Below are positions 11,807 through 23,900 of a DNA stretch of 64,000 nucleotides, one piece after another. Position numbers and translations under genes: made by a program. Below the pieces are notes generated by a model, which was given only the letters and a program-made list of their open reading frames with translations, did not search any database and was not told the DNA's origin. The stretch comes from Eupeodes corollae. Lineage: Eukaryota > Arthropoda > Insecta > Diptera > Syrphidae. Location of the stretch: contig NC_079147.1 in the NCBI RefSeq assembly GCF_945859685.1, positions 14,487,289 through 14,551,288 on the forward strand. The letters run 5' to 3'. Positions within the stretch are counted from its first letter, which is position 1, and every line of letters begins with the position of its first letter.

Positions 11807-13960
11807 ATAATGTTCAAATTATAGACATATGTGCATTCCTAAAACCCACCTCTGTCTATTAACTCCTACTCTCACCTCCCCGCGGTGAACATCGGGTGGC
11901 CTAGTACCTCAACTGGAGATTGGGTTCCAACCCCAGTGGAAAGTTGTTGAGGGCAGCAAACGAGAGAAGTGGGGAGAGGTGTTTCCACTAAGGAACCTCT
12001 CCTTATCCAGATGCACGGCAGCGGAGGAATTCCCGAGATGGAATCAACGGTGGCGTCTACAGTTCCAGCAAGGTTGAACTACTTAGTGAAAACCTTATAG
12101 GGCTTCTTCGACTTTTTCGGAGCCCAGGCCTATAAGTAGCTGTTTTATCCGGCTCCCCATCCTTGGAGTTATACTTAGGATCTGGCCCTCCAGGTTGGGG
12201 GTTGTGCCGTTGGGGTGACTTCCTGGCCACGTAAAACCTTTCATAGTTGCGAATCACCAACAAGCCTCGGATATGAAAGGATTTACTATTGACAACCAAC
12301 GCAAACGAATTAAGGATAAAAAACTTCGGATATGCACGTGGAATGTTAGATCACTAAACAGACATCGTGTGGCCGAAGAATTAGCGAAGGCCCTAGACCG
12401 CTATAAAGCGGATATCACTGCCATCCAGGAAATACGATGGGATGGGCCGGGCAAAAAGACGATCAAAAAGTGCGATATTTACTATGCGGCTTCGTCATTG
12501 GAGCTAGACTTAGGCAAGAAGTCTTGAGCTATCGGTGCATCAATGAACGCCTCACCGCATTAAGGCTTAATTCGGTAACAGTAGCCTGATATGCACTCAC
12601 GCCCCCATTGAAGGGAAAGACGACAACACCAAAGATAGGTTCTTCGAGACAAAACATATGAGCAGTGCCCTAGCTACGATATAAAATAGTCCTGGGCGAT
12701 TTTCATGCCAAGCTAGGAAGGGAAGACATCTTTGGTGGAATAATCGGGAAGAACAGCCTGCACGACAACACTTCCGACTACGGATTCAGGCTCATAGAGT
12801 TTGCTGCGGGGCGAAACGTCATGGTAGCCAGTACGCGTTTTCCACACCTCAACATCCACAAAGGAATTTCGAGTTCTCCATATCGATCTTCAGTCAACCA
12901 GATTGACCATATTGCGATCGACGCCAGACACGCTTTCAGCATTATGGATGTCCGAACTTTCCGAGGAGCTAACATCGACTCGGACCACTACCTCGTTATA
13001 GCCAAGGTAGCACTTCGGATATCCAGCCCCAAGGCAAAACATGGAGGTGCTGGGAGAAGGTACAACGTCGAACGGCTAAAATCGCCAAATCCTTTTCCAA
13101 ACGAGTTACAAGTAACCTCTCTCTAAGTACTCTGCCGCCAACACAATGTATCGAAAACCAGTGGCAACATTGCAAAGATGCAATCAGAGAAGCCTCCTCT
13201 GATGTGCTTATTTTCAAACAGCCACCAAAAAGGAACCCCTCGTTTGATGAGGAATGTCGGCAGGCAAATGCAGCCAAACAGCAGGCACGCAAAGCGGCCC
13301 TGCATAAAAGGACGAGAGGTGCTTATAAGCTCTATGAGCAGAAGAGGCGAGAGGAACGCCAACTTTTCAGAAGGAAAAAGAGGGGGCATGAGAAACGTGC
13401 GGTCGAAGATGTTGAGAGGTTTAAAAGCAGGAATGAAGTTCGAAAGATTTATAGACGACGAAAGCCAACAATCCCGTCCTCCCTACTTTGACGAAGTAAA
13501 GATTGCCATATCTAAGCTGAAGTCTAACAAAGCCCCTGAAGCAGATGGCTTGAATGCTGACCTCTTTAAAACAGCTGGACAATATTTGGTTAGCAGCATG
13601 CACCAACTTATCTGTAAGATATGGTTGGAAGAATGCAGTCCCGATGAATGGAACCCCAGTACTGTTTGCCCGATCCTGAAAAAAGGAGACCCTCTAAGCT
13701 GCACCAACTATAGAGGAATCAGGCTACTTAACATCGCCTATAAAATCTTCTCTGCCGTAATATGTGAACGTCTAAAGCCCATCGTCATCAACCTGATATG
13801 TCCGTATCCTTGGGTCGCTTCGAGAGAAATTTCTTCTTGTGATCTACGGTCCCGTATGCTTCGACGGGGAGTGGAGGGGGAGATGGAACGATGAGTTGTA
13901 CCAGCTGTACAGCGACGTAGACTTAGCCATAAGGGTAAAAGTCCAACACCTAAGATGGCT
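11807..13960 (+). mobile_element. RTE-type non-LTR retrotransposon, copy B (internally deleted)
   Basis: The leader (11807-12270) matches copy A base for base over long stretches (for example ACCTCAACTGGAGATTG). Endonuclease, RT N-terminal blocks and a 3' block follow. After the LKPIVINLI block (about 13790) the frame jumps to LGRFER and YGPVCFDGEWRGRWN (about 13810-13900), which lies hundreds of bases downstream in intact relatives, so the YADD core is deleted. Homology ends near VQHLRWL (about 13955), where a hAT-like segment begins. No 3' tail is present. Confidence 0.75.
12273..13955 (+). pseudogene. EN-RT polyprotein remnant of RTE LINE copy B
   Basis: The frame at 12273-12527 gives the endonuclease start (RICTWNVRSLNRHRVAEEL, then ADITAIQEIRWDGP). 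About 12770-13060 gives SDYGFRLIEFAAGRNVMVAS, HLNIHKGI, VNQIDHIAIDARHAF and GANIDSDHYLV (the terminal SDH catalytic motif). The frame at 13178-13894 gives the RT start: AISKLKSNKAPEADGLNADL, HQLICKIWLEE, PDEWNPSTVCPILKKGDPL and the NYRGIRLLNIAYKIFSAVI block. Stops and frameshifts separate the segments. This is the best-preserved example in the window of the family seen at 755, 26164 and 63335. Confidence 0.8.
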
Positions 13961-14170
13961 AGAATCATTGAAATCATTCGTGGAATCCAAACGAAATTAT
14001 TTTGATAAATACAAGGAAGCAGCCAAAAAATATCCCATACTGATGAGTCTGAAATAAAAAATGCAAAGAACTACCCTTCATCCCAGTTATTGAACAGCTA
14101 TCCGTTTTTCTTATTGAAAGATTGCATCTTTATGAAGCTGTACGTTCGACATTTGGATTCCTAAATAAAA
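13961..14170 (+). pseudogene. hAT (ZMYM1/DUF4371-like) transposase fragment fused to RTE copy B
   Basis: From about 13961 one frame reads ESLKSFVESKRNYFDKYKEA. After a frameshift, 14079-14170 reads PFIPVIEQLSVFLIERL, then HLYEAVRSTFGFLNK. This order (SLKS-ES-R-F-Y-EA, then P-I-D/EQL, ERF, FGFL) is that of insect hAT transposases of the zinc-finger MYM type 1-like group. It is a short relic with no inverted repeats seen and forms the 3' neighbour of the truncated RTE copy. Recognition is by eye and moderate. Confidence 0.5.
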
Positions 14171-14569
14171 TAATAAAATCATCGACGATTTTTCGGGGAA
14201 AAAAGGTCGAAAGTTTCCGTTCGTTAACCCTAAAATTAAATTTTAGTTAATTATTTTTTCCGTTTCTATTTATATGTGTTTGTTTAATACTTAAGAAATC
14301 TATTTGGTTCCACAATAAATTATTTATTAAAAACCCGAGTGAAAAAATGGTTTATTTTTTTGAAAAACTTGAGTGAAAAAAAATGATTTACTTTATTTTG
14401 AAAATAATTTGGGGCAAGGGGGCCTCCGCTTCCTTATTGACCCGAGTCCTCTGGAACTCTAAATCCGGTCTGAATGATAGTTTTCAAAGTAAGTGTCCAT
14501 AACTTAGAAGCATCTTTTTGGAGTTAAACTATTCATAATGAATTGCAAACATTATTGATTAAAAATGTC
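14171..14569. other. AT-rich spacer
   Basis: Nothing recognisable; low-complexity A/T runs. Confidence 0.4.
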
Positions 14570-14765
14570 AACACTACAAAATTGTTAAAAAGTATCTTTC
14601 GACTGAAAATCTATTTAACAAAAATATTTCACTATAGAAAAATATTGTTATTAATTTTTTAGAATAATTCAATTTACAGATTTTTTAACAAAACACGAAA
14701 ACCTACAAACCTTTTAAGCGAGAAAATTCGGCAGACAGGATGGGGAGTTATCAGTGTGGGCAGGC
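14570..14765 (-). repeat. Dispersed repeat fragment (family also at 15083, 18925 and 27720)
   Basis: Read on the minus strand, the CATCCTGTCTGCCGA end, a TTAAAAGGTTTGTAGGTTTT block and a TGAATTATTCTAAAAAATTA block align with 27755-27850 on the plus strand. The repeat is non-coding, AT-rich and of unknown class, perhaps a non-autonomous DNA transposon. Confidence 0.5.
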
Positions 14766-16734
14766 CCGGATTAAATAAATTCAAATTTGGGACCACTTTA
14801 GAAGATATAAAGCCCACCAAGCCAACTCCTCAAAACACAGAGCGTCCTAAGCCCCAATAACCCAAAGCGTCCTAATAATCATTATTCATTAGGGGCTCTT
14901 TTTAACGTTTTTGAAAAAATAAGTATGTTCATTTTGCAATCGCAAATAATAAGAAATCGTAAACCCATAAGCGTTAAACCCACATAACCCAATTTGTAAT
15001 TAGTCCAAAAACCATGAACTCAAAACCGTCAGACCATTTCTTTTTGATTATTCAAAATTCTAAAAATTAAAAGAAACAAATGAGTGTGGGTCGCATCCCA
15101 GCCTGTTTTTTTCTTTGGAAATTAAAACGTCAAAAAATGTCAACATTTTCAATTCGAAAGATTCCAATAACTTTCTATGGAAATAACATTATAAAGTTGG
15201 TAAAGTTCTTTGCTTTCTTAAAATTTAAATTATAAAAAAAAAACACTTACCTAACAATATGGAGGACGTATAAGGTTACAATACTAACTTTATACATACC
15301 TCATTCATTCCACATTCAAAAAAACCTTAATGTGTTATTAATAAGGTCAATTGAAAAATGAAAAAAGCTTTTCACTATCCATGTATCATGAAGTGTATCT
15401 CTCTGTAAGCCGTCCATTTCGATTCTACGGACCTTTAAATGTGTGTTGTCGATAAATGTTAAAATGTTTAACTTCGCAAATTGGAACGATTACAATATCT
15501 TCCTAAAACGATTTGGAGACAAACTTTTTAAAAACATTTGAATTTTATTACTATATTACTTTTAAAATAATTCAAACCGTGTTTTCTAAAAGTGTCCTGC
15601 CTTAAATTTTTCTTAACTCCACGTCTGTTTGATTTTGAAAGTCCTGGCCTACATCTCCTTCCACCATATACTCATTAATATTTTTAATTATTAATTTAAT
15701 TTTGTAGAAGGTAAGGTCGTGCTCCCCATTTCGGAGAAAAATTAATAAACGTATCGAAACCGATTTGAAATATACATATCTATTCCGAGAAAGGTGCTTC
15801 CGAATTAAAAATTAAAAATTATAATTCCATTCGTTTTTCTTCTCATTTAATTTTTGTAGATTTTATTGGCAATTAAAAAATTACCCAATTCAGTGTTTTA
15901 CATCAGGATGAGCCAAAAGTAAACGCTTAATTGCCACATCAAACCAAACACACGCACAAAATACGCATAGGTATGTTTGTTGAGTTTATTATAATTTCTC
16001 TTATTTTTTTTCAATTTAAGGAAAGGTTCACTTATTTGGGGGCAGCACTATTTTAATTAGTGCAATTAAAAATTGAGCGTATCGAGAGCGCGATAGTGGA
16101 ACGAGGTTAATTCAACGAATTTTTAATTGCTTTATACTCGCATAAGTTTCTGTACCCACATAGATACTCTTTGGGAAAGTGATTGCGTCCTATAAAGCAG
16201 ATTTTTAATGTGTGAAAATAATGATTAAAACATTAAATACAAAATGTATCTTTGTATTCAATTATGAGTATCTATTCCTAGAGGTACTTAGATTTATATA
16301 TAAAAAAATGTTGAAACAAAGAGCACCTCTGTGCGTAAAACTATATAATGAAATCATATAAAAAGTCAGAGTTAATGGATTCCTCATCTGTCTGACTGGT
16401 AGTGGGTATATTATGCCTCCTCCAAGCTGAATAAAAGACTCCCTCTTTCACAATCAAATTACAAATCTTAATTGTTGCCATTTTGCAATTCATCTGAATC
16501 CGTGCAGAATGAAATTTTTGAGAATAAATTTGATGCTGAAATTTTCATTTGTTCACATTTTGTGCCATTGCACAGATAATACGATTCATGGTTATTTCAA
16601 CTGCGAAGTTTCAGGACCGGATCACGTCTTCAAGTGGCCTTATTTATTGGAACAGACTTTCTATCGTTTTATATGTGTTATCACATCCGACTTTTATAAT
16701 CTCTACTTTAAGCAAGGTCACTTTTCTTTTTCAG
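14766..16734. other. AT-rich stretch with one short dispersed-repeat end
   Basis: No gene seen. Positions 15083-15105 (AGTGTGGGTCGCATCCCAGC...) are the inverted form of the GGCTGGGATGCAACCCACACT block at 27722, so another fragment of that repeat ends here. The remainder is low-complexity. Confidence 0.45.
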
Positions 16735-16785
16735 AATATCATTTTTAACAAGGATGTTCTGAAAGAGCCTACTCCCTGTTTCGAG
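16735..16785 (+). other. Candidate internal exon (51 nt) with strong splice signals
   Basis: A pyrimidine tract and AG (TTTTCTTTTTCAG ending at 16734) precede 51 nt (17 codons, open in frame: NIIFNKDVLKEPTPCFE), which end in GAG followed by GTAAGC. Both splice sites are near consensus and the length is a multiple of three. The peptide is not recognised and no partner exon was found, so this may be chance. Confidence 0.25.
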
Positions 16786-18726
16786 GTAAGCAATATTTGG
16801 ATTTCCACTAATATTTCCGACTTCAATATGATGTTGTGAATTGAAGTAAAAATGGAAATCACTATGATCGTCTTCAGCTGAGGGCTGATTTCTTGAAGGA
16901 AAATAAATTATTTCATATTTAAGGATTTTAGGGCCCGTTTTAAAACAACCACCCTGTGCTGTGAAAAAAGGCGTTTTCAACAACTAGGACGGTCCTGTTA
17001 CCAGTGTTATATAGATACCCAAATGAAGCACACTGCCGTTGTTGGAAACTGTGAGAGCTGTATAGCATTCATTCCTGGTCTGGTCTCAGTCCCATTCAGT
17101 GGAAAAACAGTGAGCGACGAAGCACACGCGTAGGTCGGACGCAATCAATTCTAAGTAGATGACACCGCACTGATAAATTTGTCCTACTAAATTGACCGAA
17201 ACATGAAATAATTGCGAATGTAATTAGTTATTGCCTGCTACTTAATTTTCTGTTGCATTGAGTTGGGACATTCACAGCACAGCGAGTCAACCAAATTCAT
17301 AAAACAAACCCTCTGGGGTTGGATGGGGGCTGTTGAGTAGATAGATGTCGCACTGTCTGTGTCGCCACCACTACAGTTTATTGTATATATGTACTCCTAA
17401 TTTCAAAAACGTTTTGGGTGTAGCTATATTTATATACTTATAGCATATTGTATTTCTAAATAAATGTATACCAGAACCAGCACTACATAGAACTAAAAAA
17501 GTGCGATTAAAATCTTCAGACGTGGAAACCACTCGAGCAGTTTTTGTGTGATTCCGTAATTCCTAGAAATGAGAGGATGCATCAAATGACATTTGCGTGG
17601 ATGTTGCAAGTTGGAGGCATTACGCCAAAATAACACCAGAGCATAAGATGTCTTCACTTGAAAATGGAAAAAAAAAAATGATGAGAAACCTTAAGATGAA
17701 AAAATAGTATTTTTGGCAGTCCTATATTATAGTCTGGAAAAATCAAGATGAAACAATGCATTCATTACTAAGTCCCACTAGTTTTTTTGTTTTTCTTTTC
17801 GTTATTATGTAAAATAATTTAATTATTTTTTCTTTCGGTAATTTTAATTTTAAGATATAAATATATGAGTCCAATAGTTAGAGCCTTTAATAAAATCTTA
17901 TCGAAAGGTCCACACAACACATAATAAACAAGAAAATGATGTGATTTTGGCACATTTTTCTTTTACAACTCATCAACTCATGAAATTTCAAAAAAACTTT
18001 TGAGTTCATTATTTGATAATTTGTATGTTTAATAAAAATGCAATATAAACCAAAATGAAAAACGAAAATTACAGAAAAAAAGTAAGAATGCTTCGACCGC
18101 ACAAAAAAAATCGAGACAACTCTAATTTCTTGGAACTCCCTATTCATCTATAAGTAGAACAAATATTTTGTACCTAACTGGATGTTCTTTTTTAGGTAAT
18201 ATTTTCGACTAAAAAAGAAAGCGTTTTTATTCGTATAAAACAAGTTGAAAGGTCAATTTAAAAATGCAAGCACCTCATTAATTTCTGCTATAATAAAATT
18301 ATATTCTGCCCTTAGATTTTTTGCTAGTGGGAGTTATCAGAGCAGCCTAGGAAAAGATTTTGACTTATGTAGGCCTGTCACAATCCTCGGCTTCCTTAGT
18401 ATTAAAGTTCCGATGAGAAACAAAACGCTAGAAAATACTTTAACGGCCAGGTTACTATGAGTAATAGAATGTGTTGACGGAACCCATAAAGGAATTGTTG
18501 CTCCGATTGAGTTGCGTCATTAGTATCTTAGCAAGTATCTTAGAAAAGGATAATTCAGTTTTAACGCAATGATAGTAAGTTTTTTCCCCGAGAGTAGCTT
18601 TTGGCTGTAAGTGCACGTTTTTAAAATGTGTGGCTATAAAATGTGTATAACGAATACACATGTTGACTCAAGATATCACAAATCAACCCATGATTCCTTG
18701 AGTTGAGACGAGAGTAGGCGTTGAGA
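16786..18726. other. AT-rich stretch without recognised gene
   Basis: Short open frames only. A segment near 16930-16970 (GGGCCCGTTTTAAAACAACC) resembles a transposon end but has no partner that I can find. Confidence 0.4.
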
Positions 18727-18888
18727 GCTAGGGCCTAGTGACATATAGTTCTCAACCATTCCTGTTTGCGAGTCATTTCAGGGATGAAGGAGATCTACAG
18801 TTTTAAGCCGAGTCCGAATGACAAATTTGAAAAAGCACATTTTTCGTGAAAAAAATTAGTCTTGGAAGATTTGTCAAATCCTTACTTT
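18727..18888 (-). repeat. tRNA-derived SINE, 5'-truncated copy
   Basis: The block GGGCCTAGTGAC, TTCTCAACCATTCCTGT, and AGCCGAGTCCGAATGACAAA matches the minus strand of the SINE at 19215. The tRNA-like head with the pol III boxes is missing. Confidence 0.65.
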
Positions 18889-18924
18889 AAATGACACTCT
18901 TAAATCAATCAATGAGAAGAGGCT

Positions 18925-19010
18925 GGGATGAGACTCACACTGATTCGTGCCCGTCTGTCGATTTAATTACAAAAATTTTACGTGAGATGAAAAAGTTTGA
19001 AGTTAATTTT
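18925..19010 (+). repeat. Dispersed repeat end (GGCTGGGATG family)
   Basis: AGGCTGGGATGAGACTCACA and CCCGTCTGTCGATTT match the left end of the repeat at 27720. Similarity then fades into T-rich sequence. Confidence 0.45.
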
Positions 19011-19201
19011 AGTTAGTTTTTTTTTTTAGTTCATTTTTTTTCGATATGCTATACACTTTAAAATACATTTGTTTTGGTAAGGAGTTCCATAGGCGTTTAC
19101 AAAAAATTATCAATCTGACGTTTGGCAGGTATTTCGTGGCAATATGAAAAGTTTATTTATTATGTTAGAATTTGGATCTACCAAGTATTATTAAGAACTA
19201 A

Positions 19202-19218
19202 GTGAGGGAAATGAAGTA
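19202..19218. repeat. Target-site duplication of SINE (left)
   Basis: GTGAGGGAAATGAAGTA pairs imperfectly with GCGAGGGAAACAAGTA at 19521-19536. Confidence 0.55.
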
Positions 19219-19520
19219 CCCGTGGCATAATGGTTAGTGCGATGGACTGTCATGCGAGAGGTCTTGGGTTCCATCCCTGCCTATGCCACCTAAAGTTTTT
19301 TTCACGTGTACTGCCTCTTGCGAGGAAATGACAAATTCTCCAAGAGCTATTCTTGCCATGAAAAGTGCTCTCTCAAATTTGCCGTTCGGATTCGGCTTAA
19401 AACTCTAGGTCCCCTCCATCCCTGACAACAGTACCCGCACACAGGAGTGGTTGAGAGTTGTTAGTCACTAGGCCCTGGTTCACAACGGACTGTTGCGCTA
19501 CTCAATTTATTTATTTATGA
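19215..19520 (+). repeat. tRNA-derived SINE, near full length
   Basis: This roughly 300-bp element starts at GTACCCGTGGC. It holds a pol III A box (TGGCATAATGG, 19223-19233) and B box (GGTTCCATCCC, 19267-19277) at tRNA-like spacing of 44 nt. An unrelated body follows and it ends in an ATTT-repeat tail. The head reads like a tRNA gene with decayed arms. Four other copies on the minus strand (18727, 28326, 37724, 39468) define the family. It encodes no protein and depends on a LINE for movement; the partner LINE is not evident from the tail. Confidence 0.8.
19223..19277 (+). promoter_or_regulatory. Internal RNA polymerase III promoter (A and B boxes) of SINE
   Basis: The A box TGGCATAATGG at 19223-19233 fits TRGYNNARNNG closely. 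The B box GGTTCCATCCC at 19267-19277 fits GGTTCRANNCC with one change. Confidence 0.65.
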
Positions 19521-19536
19521 GCGAGGGAAACAAGTA
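19521..19536. repeat. Target-site duplication of SINE (right)
   Basis: Partner of 19202-19218. Confidence 0.55.
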
Positions 19537-20160
19537 AGATCGAGTTGCTTCGTAAAAATAAACAAGCATTTAGTCTTAGTAGGAATTAAAAGCAGCCCAT
19601 TTCAGTGGGCCTTTATTTGACTCCGAGTGTCCTGATTAATATTATGGACGCAGTTTTCAATAAGACCAAGTGGACTATTCAAATACAATTGGACATCAGC
19701 AGTGACATATGTATAAGTGTGTAGTTAAGCATGGTTGGCAATTCCCAAATCAAAAACCTTAGAGAGATAAGGCAGTTTGGATATTGGACGAAAACCCTTA
19801 CCACGCAAATTTTTTGGTATAATGTTGGCCTACTTCCAAACTTTTTCAAAGACTTCAGTTGTAAGTACAGAGTTGATATTAAAAGTTATGTAGGTCAAAT
19901 AATTAGAAGTATGGTATGTCAACTCCAATCGCATTAGATTTAAGCAACAATCAATTCCAGCAAACTCAAACACAATTTCAGAGGAAGAGCAATGATTACT
20001 TCTTGGTTTAGTAATCCATTAAGATTTGGTGGCGATGGAGTTGGATATGTTAAAAGCTCCTTATTCAGCTCATCAATATTGATGTTATGACATTCAACCT
20101 TTTTAACATTACATAGGAAGTTATTGTAATGGGTCTGATTTGTCGAATTAAAAATGTTGA
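19537..20160. other. AT-rich spacer
   Basis: No gene or repeat recognised. Confidence 0.4.
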
Positions 20161-20957
20161 CATTTCTCGACGTTTTAAAGTCCCTAGAGTCGAAACATAA
20201 TGTTTTTAGAAAGATGTCTGTGCGTGTGTGTGTATGTACGTCCGTACGTACGTCGATATATCGACTTCAAATATATTTTCAAGAAAATTGTGTGGCTGGT
20301 ATTTTTACCATAGCAGTTTAAAAAAAGGTGAACATTTTGGTTTACCCTAAATATCTCACGATCCAATGACGCTAGAGACTTGAATTTAATTTTATATTAT
20401 TTACTGTAACGTGATACCAAACAAGTATATTTGTAGAAAAAAATCCCATTAACGGTTTTTTTTTATTAATCAAATCAACTAAAAAATATGTGTCAACTCG
20501 AAAATTTTACGAATAAAAAATGATTTCATCTCCAAAGATGAATAACGTTTTTAAACGTTAAATTTTTGAAGAAAAACAAAAATAAATACAAACCTAAAAA
20601 ATCATTAGATACTCATAGTTAGTAAAAATTTAATTTCGACTCAAATATTTTTCAAAAACTTGAGATTGTGCCTTCCAAATTATTTTATCTTATAAGAAAT
20701 ATTGTTTTGAACATTCGATATAATTTTGAGAAAAATCGAAAAATAAAAGATTATAAAGTTGGTACAAATTGCTTTTCAACGTAAATATCTTTTCAACATT
20801 TGGAGATATTGGCTTTAAAATACTTTTATCTTTACTTCTGCTTAAGCTTTAGACGACGAAAAAAAAACTTCAAGAATATACGTCAACACGCAAGCGCAGG
20901 CATATTTCTAAAAATCTTGTATTTCGACTCAAGGGACCTTGAAACGTCGAGAAATCG
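20161..20957. mobile_element. Non-autonomous terminal-inverted-repeat element (MITE-like, about 0.8 kb)
   Basis: The left end (CATTTCTCGACGTTTTAAAG..., 20161 on) and the inverted right end (GATTTCTCGACGTTTCAAGG... read from about 20956) pair over about 70 bp, including GTCCCT.GAGTCGAAA and TTTTTAGAAA. Inside the left repeat lies a GTGTGTGTATGTACGTCCGT simple-repeat tract. The interior is non-coding, AT-rich, and contains blocks (TTTTGAGAAAAATCGAA) that recur inverted at 27985-28180, linking it to that repeat family. No transposase is present and no target duplication is clear. Confidence 0.7.
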
Positions 20958-23900
20958 GTCCGATTACAATACCTTAATATTAGAAGTTAAGAAAATAAAA
21001 TAAACATTTAATACTTTATGTTCAAAGACTGTTGATAAATGTTTTACAACATATTTTTAAATGTTAATATAAAATTGATATACTTAATAACGAAAACGAA
21101 ATCATTATCACTTGTCTTAGGAAGTATAGTCGAACAAATATGTATCAGAATCCTCATAGAATTTCCTGTTGAAATCCAAGATAAAATTAAATTTCAAAAT
21201 GAAATCATACAAGTGATGATAAAAAAGTACGTAACTAGAAAAAGAAACATTAATATTAACTTTGGATGGTAATTTCAGTATTTATAATTCTTAGCCCTTA
21301 ATGCAGGCTCCTTTGAACATTAGAAATTGCTGACCCAGTTTTTTTTATAGGATCGTTTTTTTATACCCGTTTTTTTTTGAGATTGGTAGATTTCTTATTT
21401 TTTTTTTAAGATTAAAAAACGTTTTCATAATTCAGAATCACTAAGAAATTTAAGCACGAAAGAGTTTTCGTAGTATTGATAGAAATGGCTTCATTACATT
21501 TTTCTCGTTCCTAAGATCAAGTGATATTTATTTTCTAGCTACTTATTTTTATTTTTGGTTCTATTTTTGTCTTGCCTTTTATTTCTTTTAATAATTTCTG
21601 TATTTGATTTTGATAGTTTTTAATTTTTTTCAATCCTTTACAGTTGAGTTTTATTTTATAAATCACTCCTTTTACTCAATTAAAACTTTAAATCAGTACG
21701 TAAATTATTCATTCCTTTGATCTATAAATAGTATTATTCTACTTATTATCTTATTCTAATTTTAGAATAAACTTTTCACTAATTATTATGTCCTTAAAGT
21801 AAATAATCCCTATTTTTTATATTTTCTTCCCCTCTTCTAAATTGATATGATTGCAATCATATACCTTCTTTTCGATAACAACTGCGCGTACCTAAAAATA
21901 TACTTACCCAATTTTCAGCAATTACCTCAAAAGGAACTTTTATCGTTCCCAAAAATTAATTAACGTTTTCATCGCATTTTAACAATCAGACCGGTCGGTG
22001 TATTGTGTATAGAAAACTTAAATTACACAATTACACTTCACCTTGTTTAAAATGGTTCAATAGAATAAAATAACCTTAACAATATACACTGAGAGAAATT
22101 CCCTTCTCTTCTGTCTTTAAATGAATGATGAAAAATACTGATAAGCTTTGATAGATATCATTGATTCGATAATATGTAGTTATGTCTTGGGCCTCAAAAA
22201 TTCAGGTTTTTAAATGCAAATGATAAGCAAATTTCTTGGTAAAATTTTGAAAACTGACAAATTGCTTTTTGTTAGAGTTGCGAAAACTTTCCAACACAAA
22301 CTGACGAAAAATTCAGTTGATAAGTTTCTTTCAGCAAACTTGGTATTGATAAGATTTCAAAATTAGAAACTTGATATGAATTTTGTTTTGCTACAAGCCA
22401 TTTGAAAATTACGGCTTCTACGACTTTACGAAAGCATTAATTCTTGTTTTAAAATAATGATCTCAAAACTCAAAATTTTAGTCAATTTATTTCCTATAGT
22501 AAGAATTTCTAGAAATGTTATGAGGGAAAAAGCCTTAAATGCTTAGATTCTGATACTAGCATTAAGACAGAGATTTCAAAAAGAAACTAACCCAACATTT
22601 GCCAAAGTGTATTGAACGATTAAATCAATTTCTAGTGCGAAAACGCTGTTGGTCTATTACACCTGAACAGGTTAATTAAGGTTACAAAGAGAGACTGTAC
22701 GAGAAAGAGAAAGAATGGTTTTATACAAAAGATGGCATCTTCATACCCGCACCCGAGTCTGTCGGGTCCTTGTTTTTGGTAACCACTTTTAAAGATACAT
22801 AAACATACCTTCAGGTATAGGATACACAGAGGGAAATTAAGTTTTCTAAATACCGTACCCTTCTCCTCGCACATTCAGAATTCCCCTTGGAGAAAATCAA
22901 TATCATCGCATATTCCATTGTTGCATGAAAATACTTTGTATACCCGTTTACCTAAACTCCATACTGCGTTACGCTAAAGCTATGCTAATAGCTGATGTCA
23001 ATTTTACCCAACGATGGGCATTTAATTACCTGCACACCCAACTAAGCAACCCAGCTAAGACTTCAAGGGATTTCTCACCCTTCTGCATTCAACGACGACG
23101 ACGGACGATACGACACCATTATACATATATTGAGGGCAACTTTAAATCGGTGTCATTTTTGTTGCACACGACTCAAGTACTTTTAATTGTGCGCCCAGAG
23201 AGAGTGACGATGACGCTGACGACGACAACGACAACGACGAACGCGAGGATAATAAAAGAGCTATATATACCTACACTGACAACGACGCCATTTTGAACTT
23301 TTTCCCATTCAAATGGACCGTTATTTATGTGATCCCTCACAACACCACAAAAAAAGGGGTCTGAGTTGTGAGGGTGCTCGATCTAACAAAAAAGAGGGGG
23401 ATGCATCACGTAGGTACATCCTGTTACTTTCGTGTGTGTGGCAACCTCATCCCCATAAAACACCATACTCCGCGCAATCATTATATAATAAACCTCCTAT
23501 ATTTTTCAATCCCCTCTGTATACCCTCCTCTCACCAAGCGTCACGTCGTCGTTGTCGTCCTTTTCGTCAACATAAAGCGAATCACTAAAAAAAACTATCC
23601 AAAGAGAGAAATTTGTTACAATGTAATTATTTTCCACAATTGGACATATTGATATGGTTTCCATTAAAAAAGGACCTGCCTGGCGGAAGGGGCTGTGAAG
23701 AGGGTGAGTGAGCGCTTTTGCACACCACTACACTTAGAATGTCTTATATACTGTTGAAGGTTCTGATTAAACTTCCATTGCGCATGTTGCTCCCCAAGAT
23801 ATTATGGTAGACCAATTGCAGGACTTGGTGGAATTTCTCCTCTCGAAGGATACCTAACTTCTAAAACCCAAAGGGGATGATATCGATTTTGAGATGAGGA

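Noticed and set aside
19219..19295. Functional tRNA gene
   Set aside because: A and B boxes are present, but the arms do not pair properly and the same head recurs in several dispersed copies with a common body; it is a SINE.
22925..23296. 123-codon plus-strand frame
   Set aside because: C-terminus is a translated trinucleotide repeat (Thr-rich); no codon or motif support.
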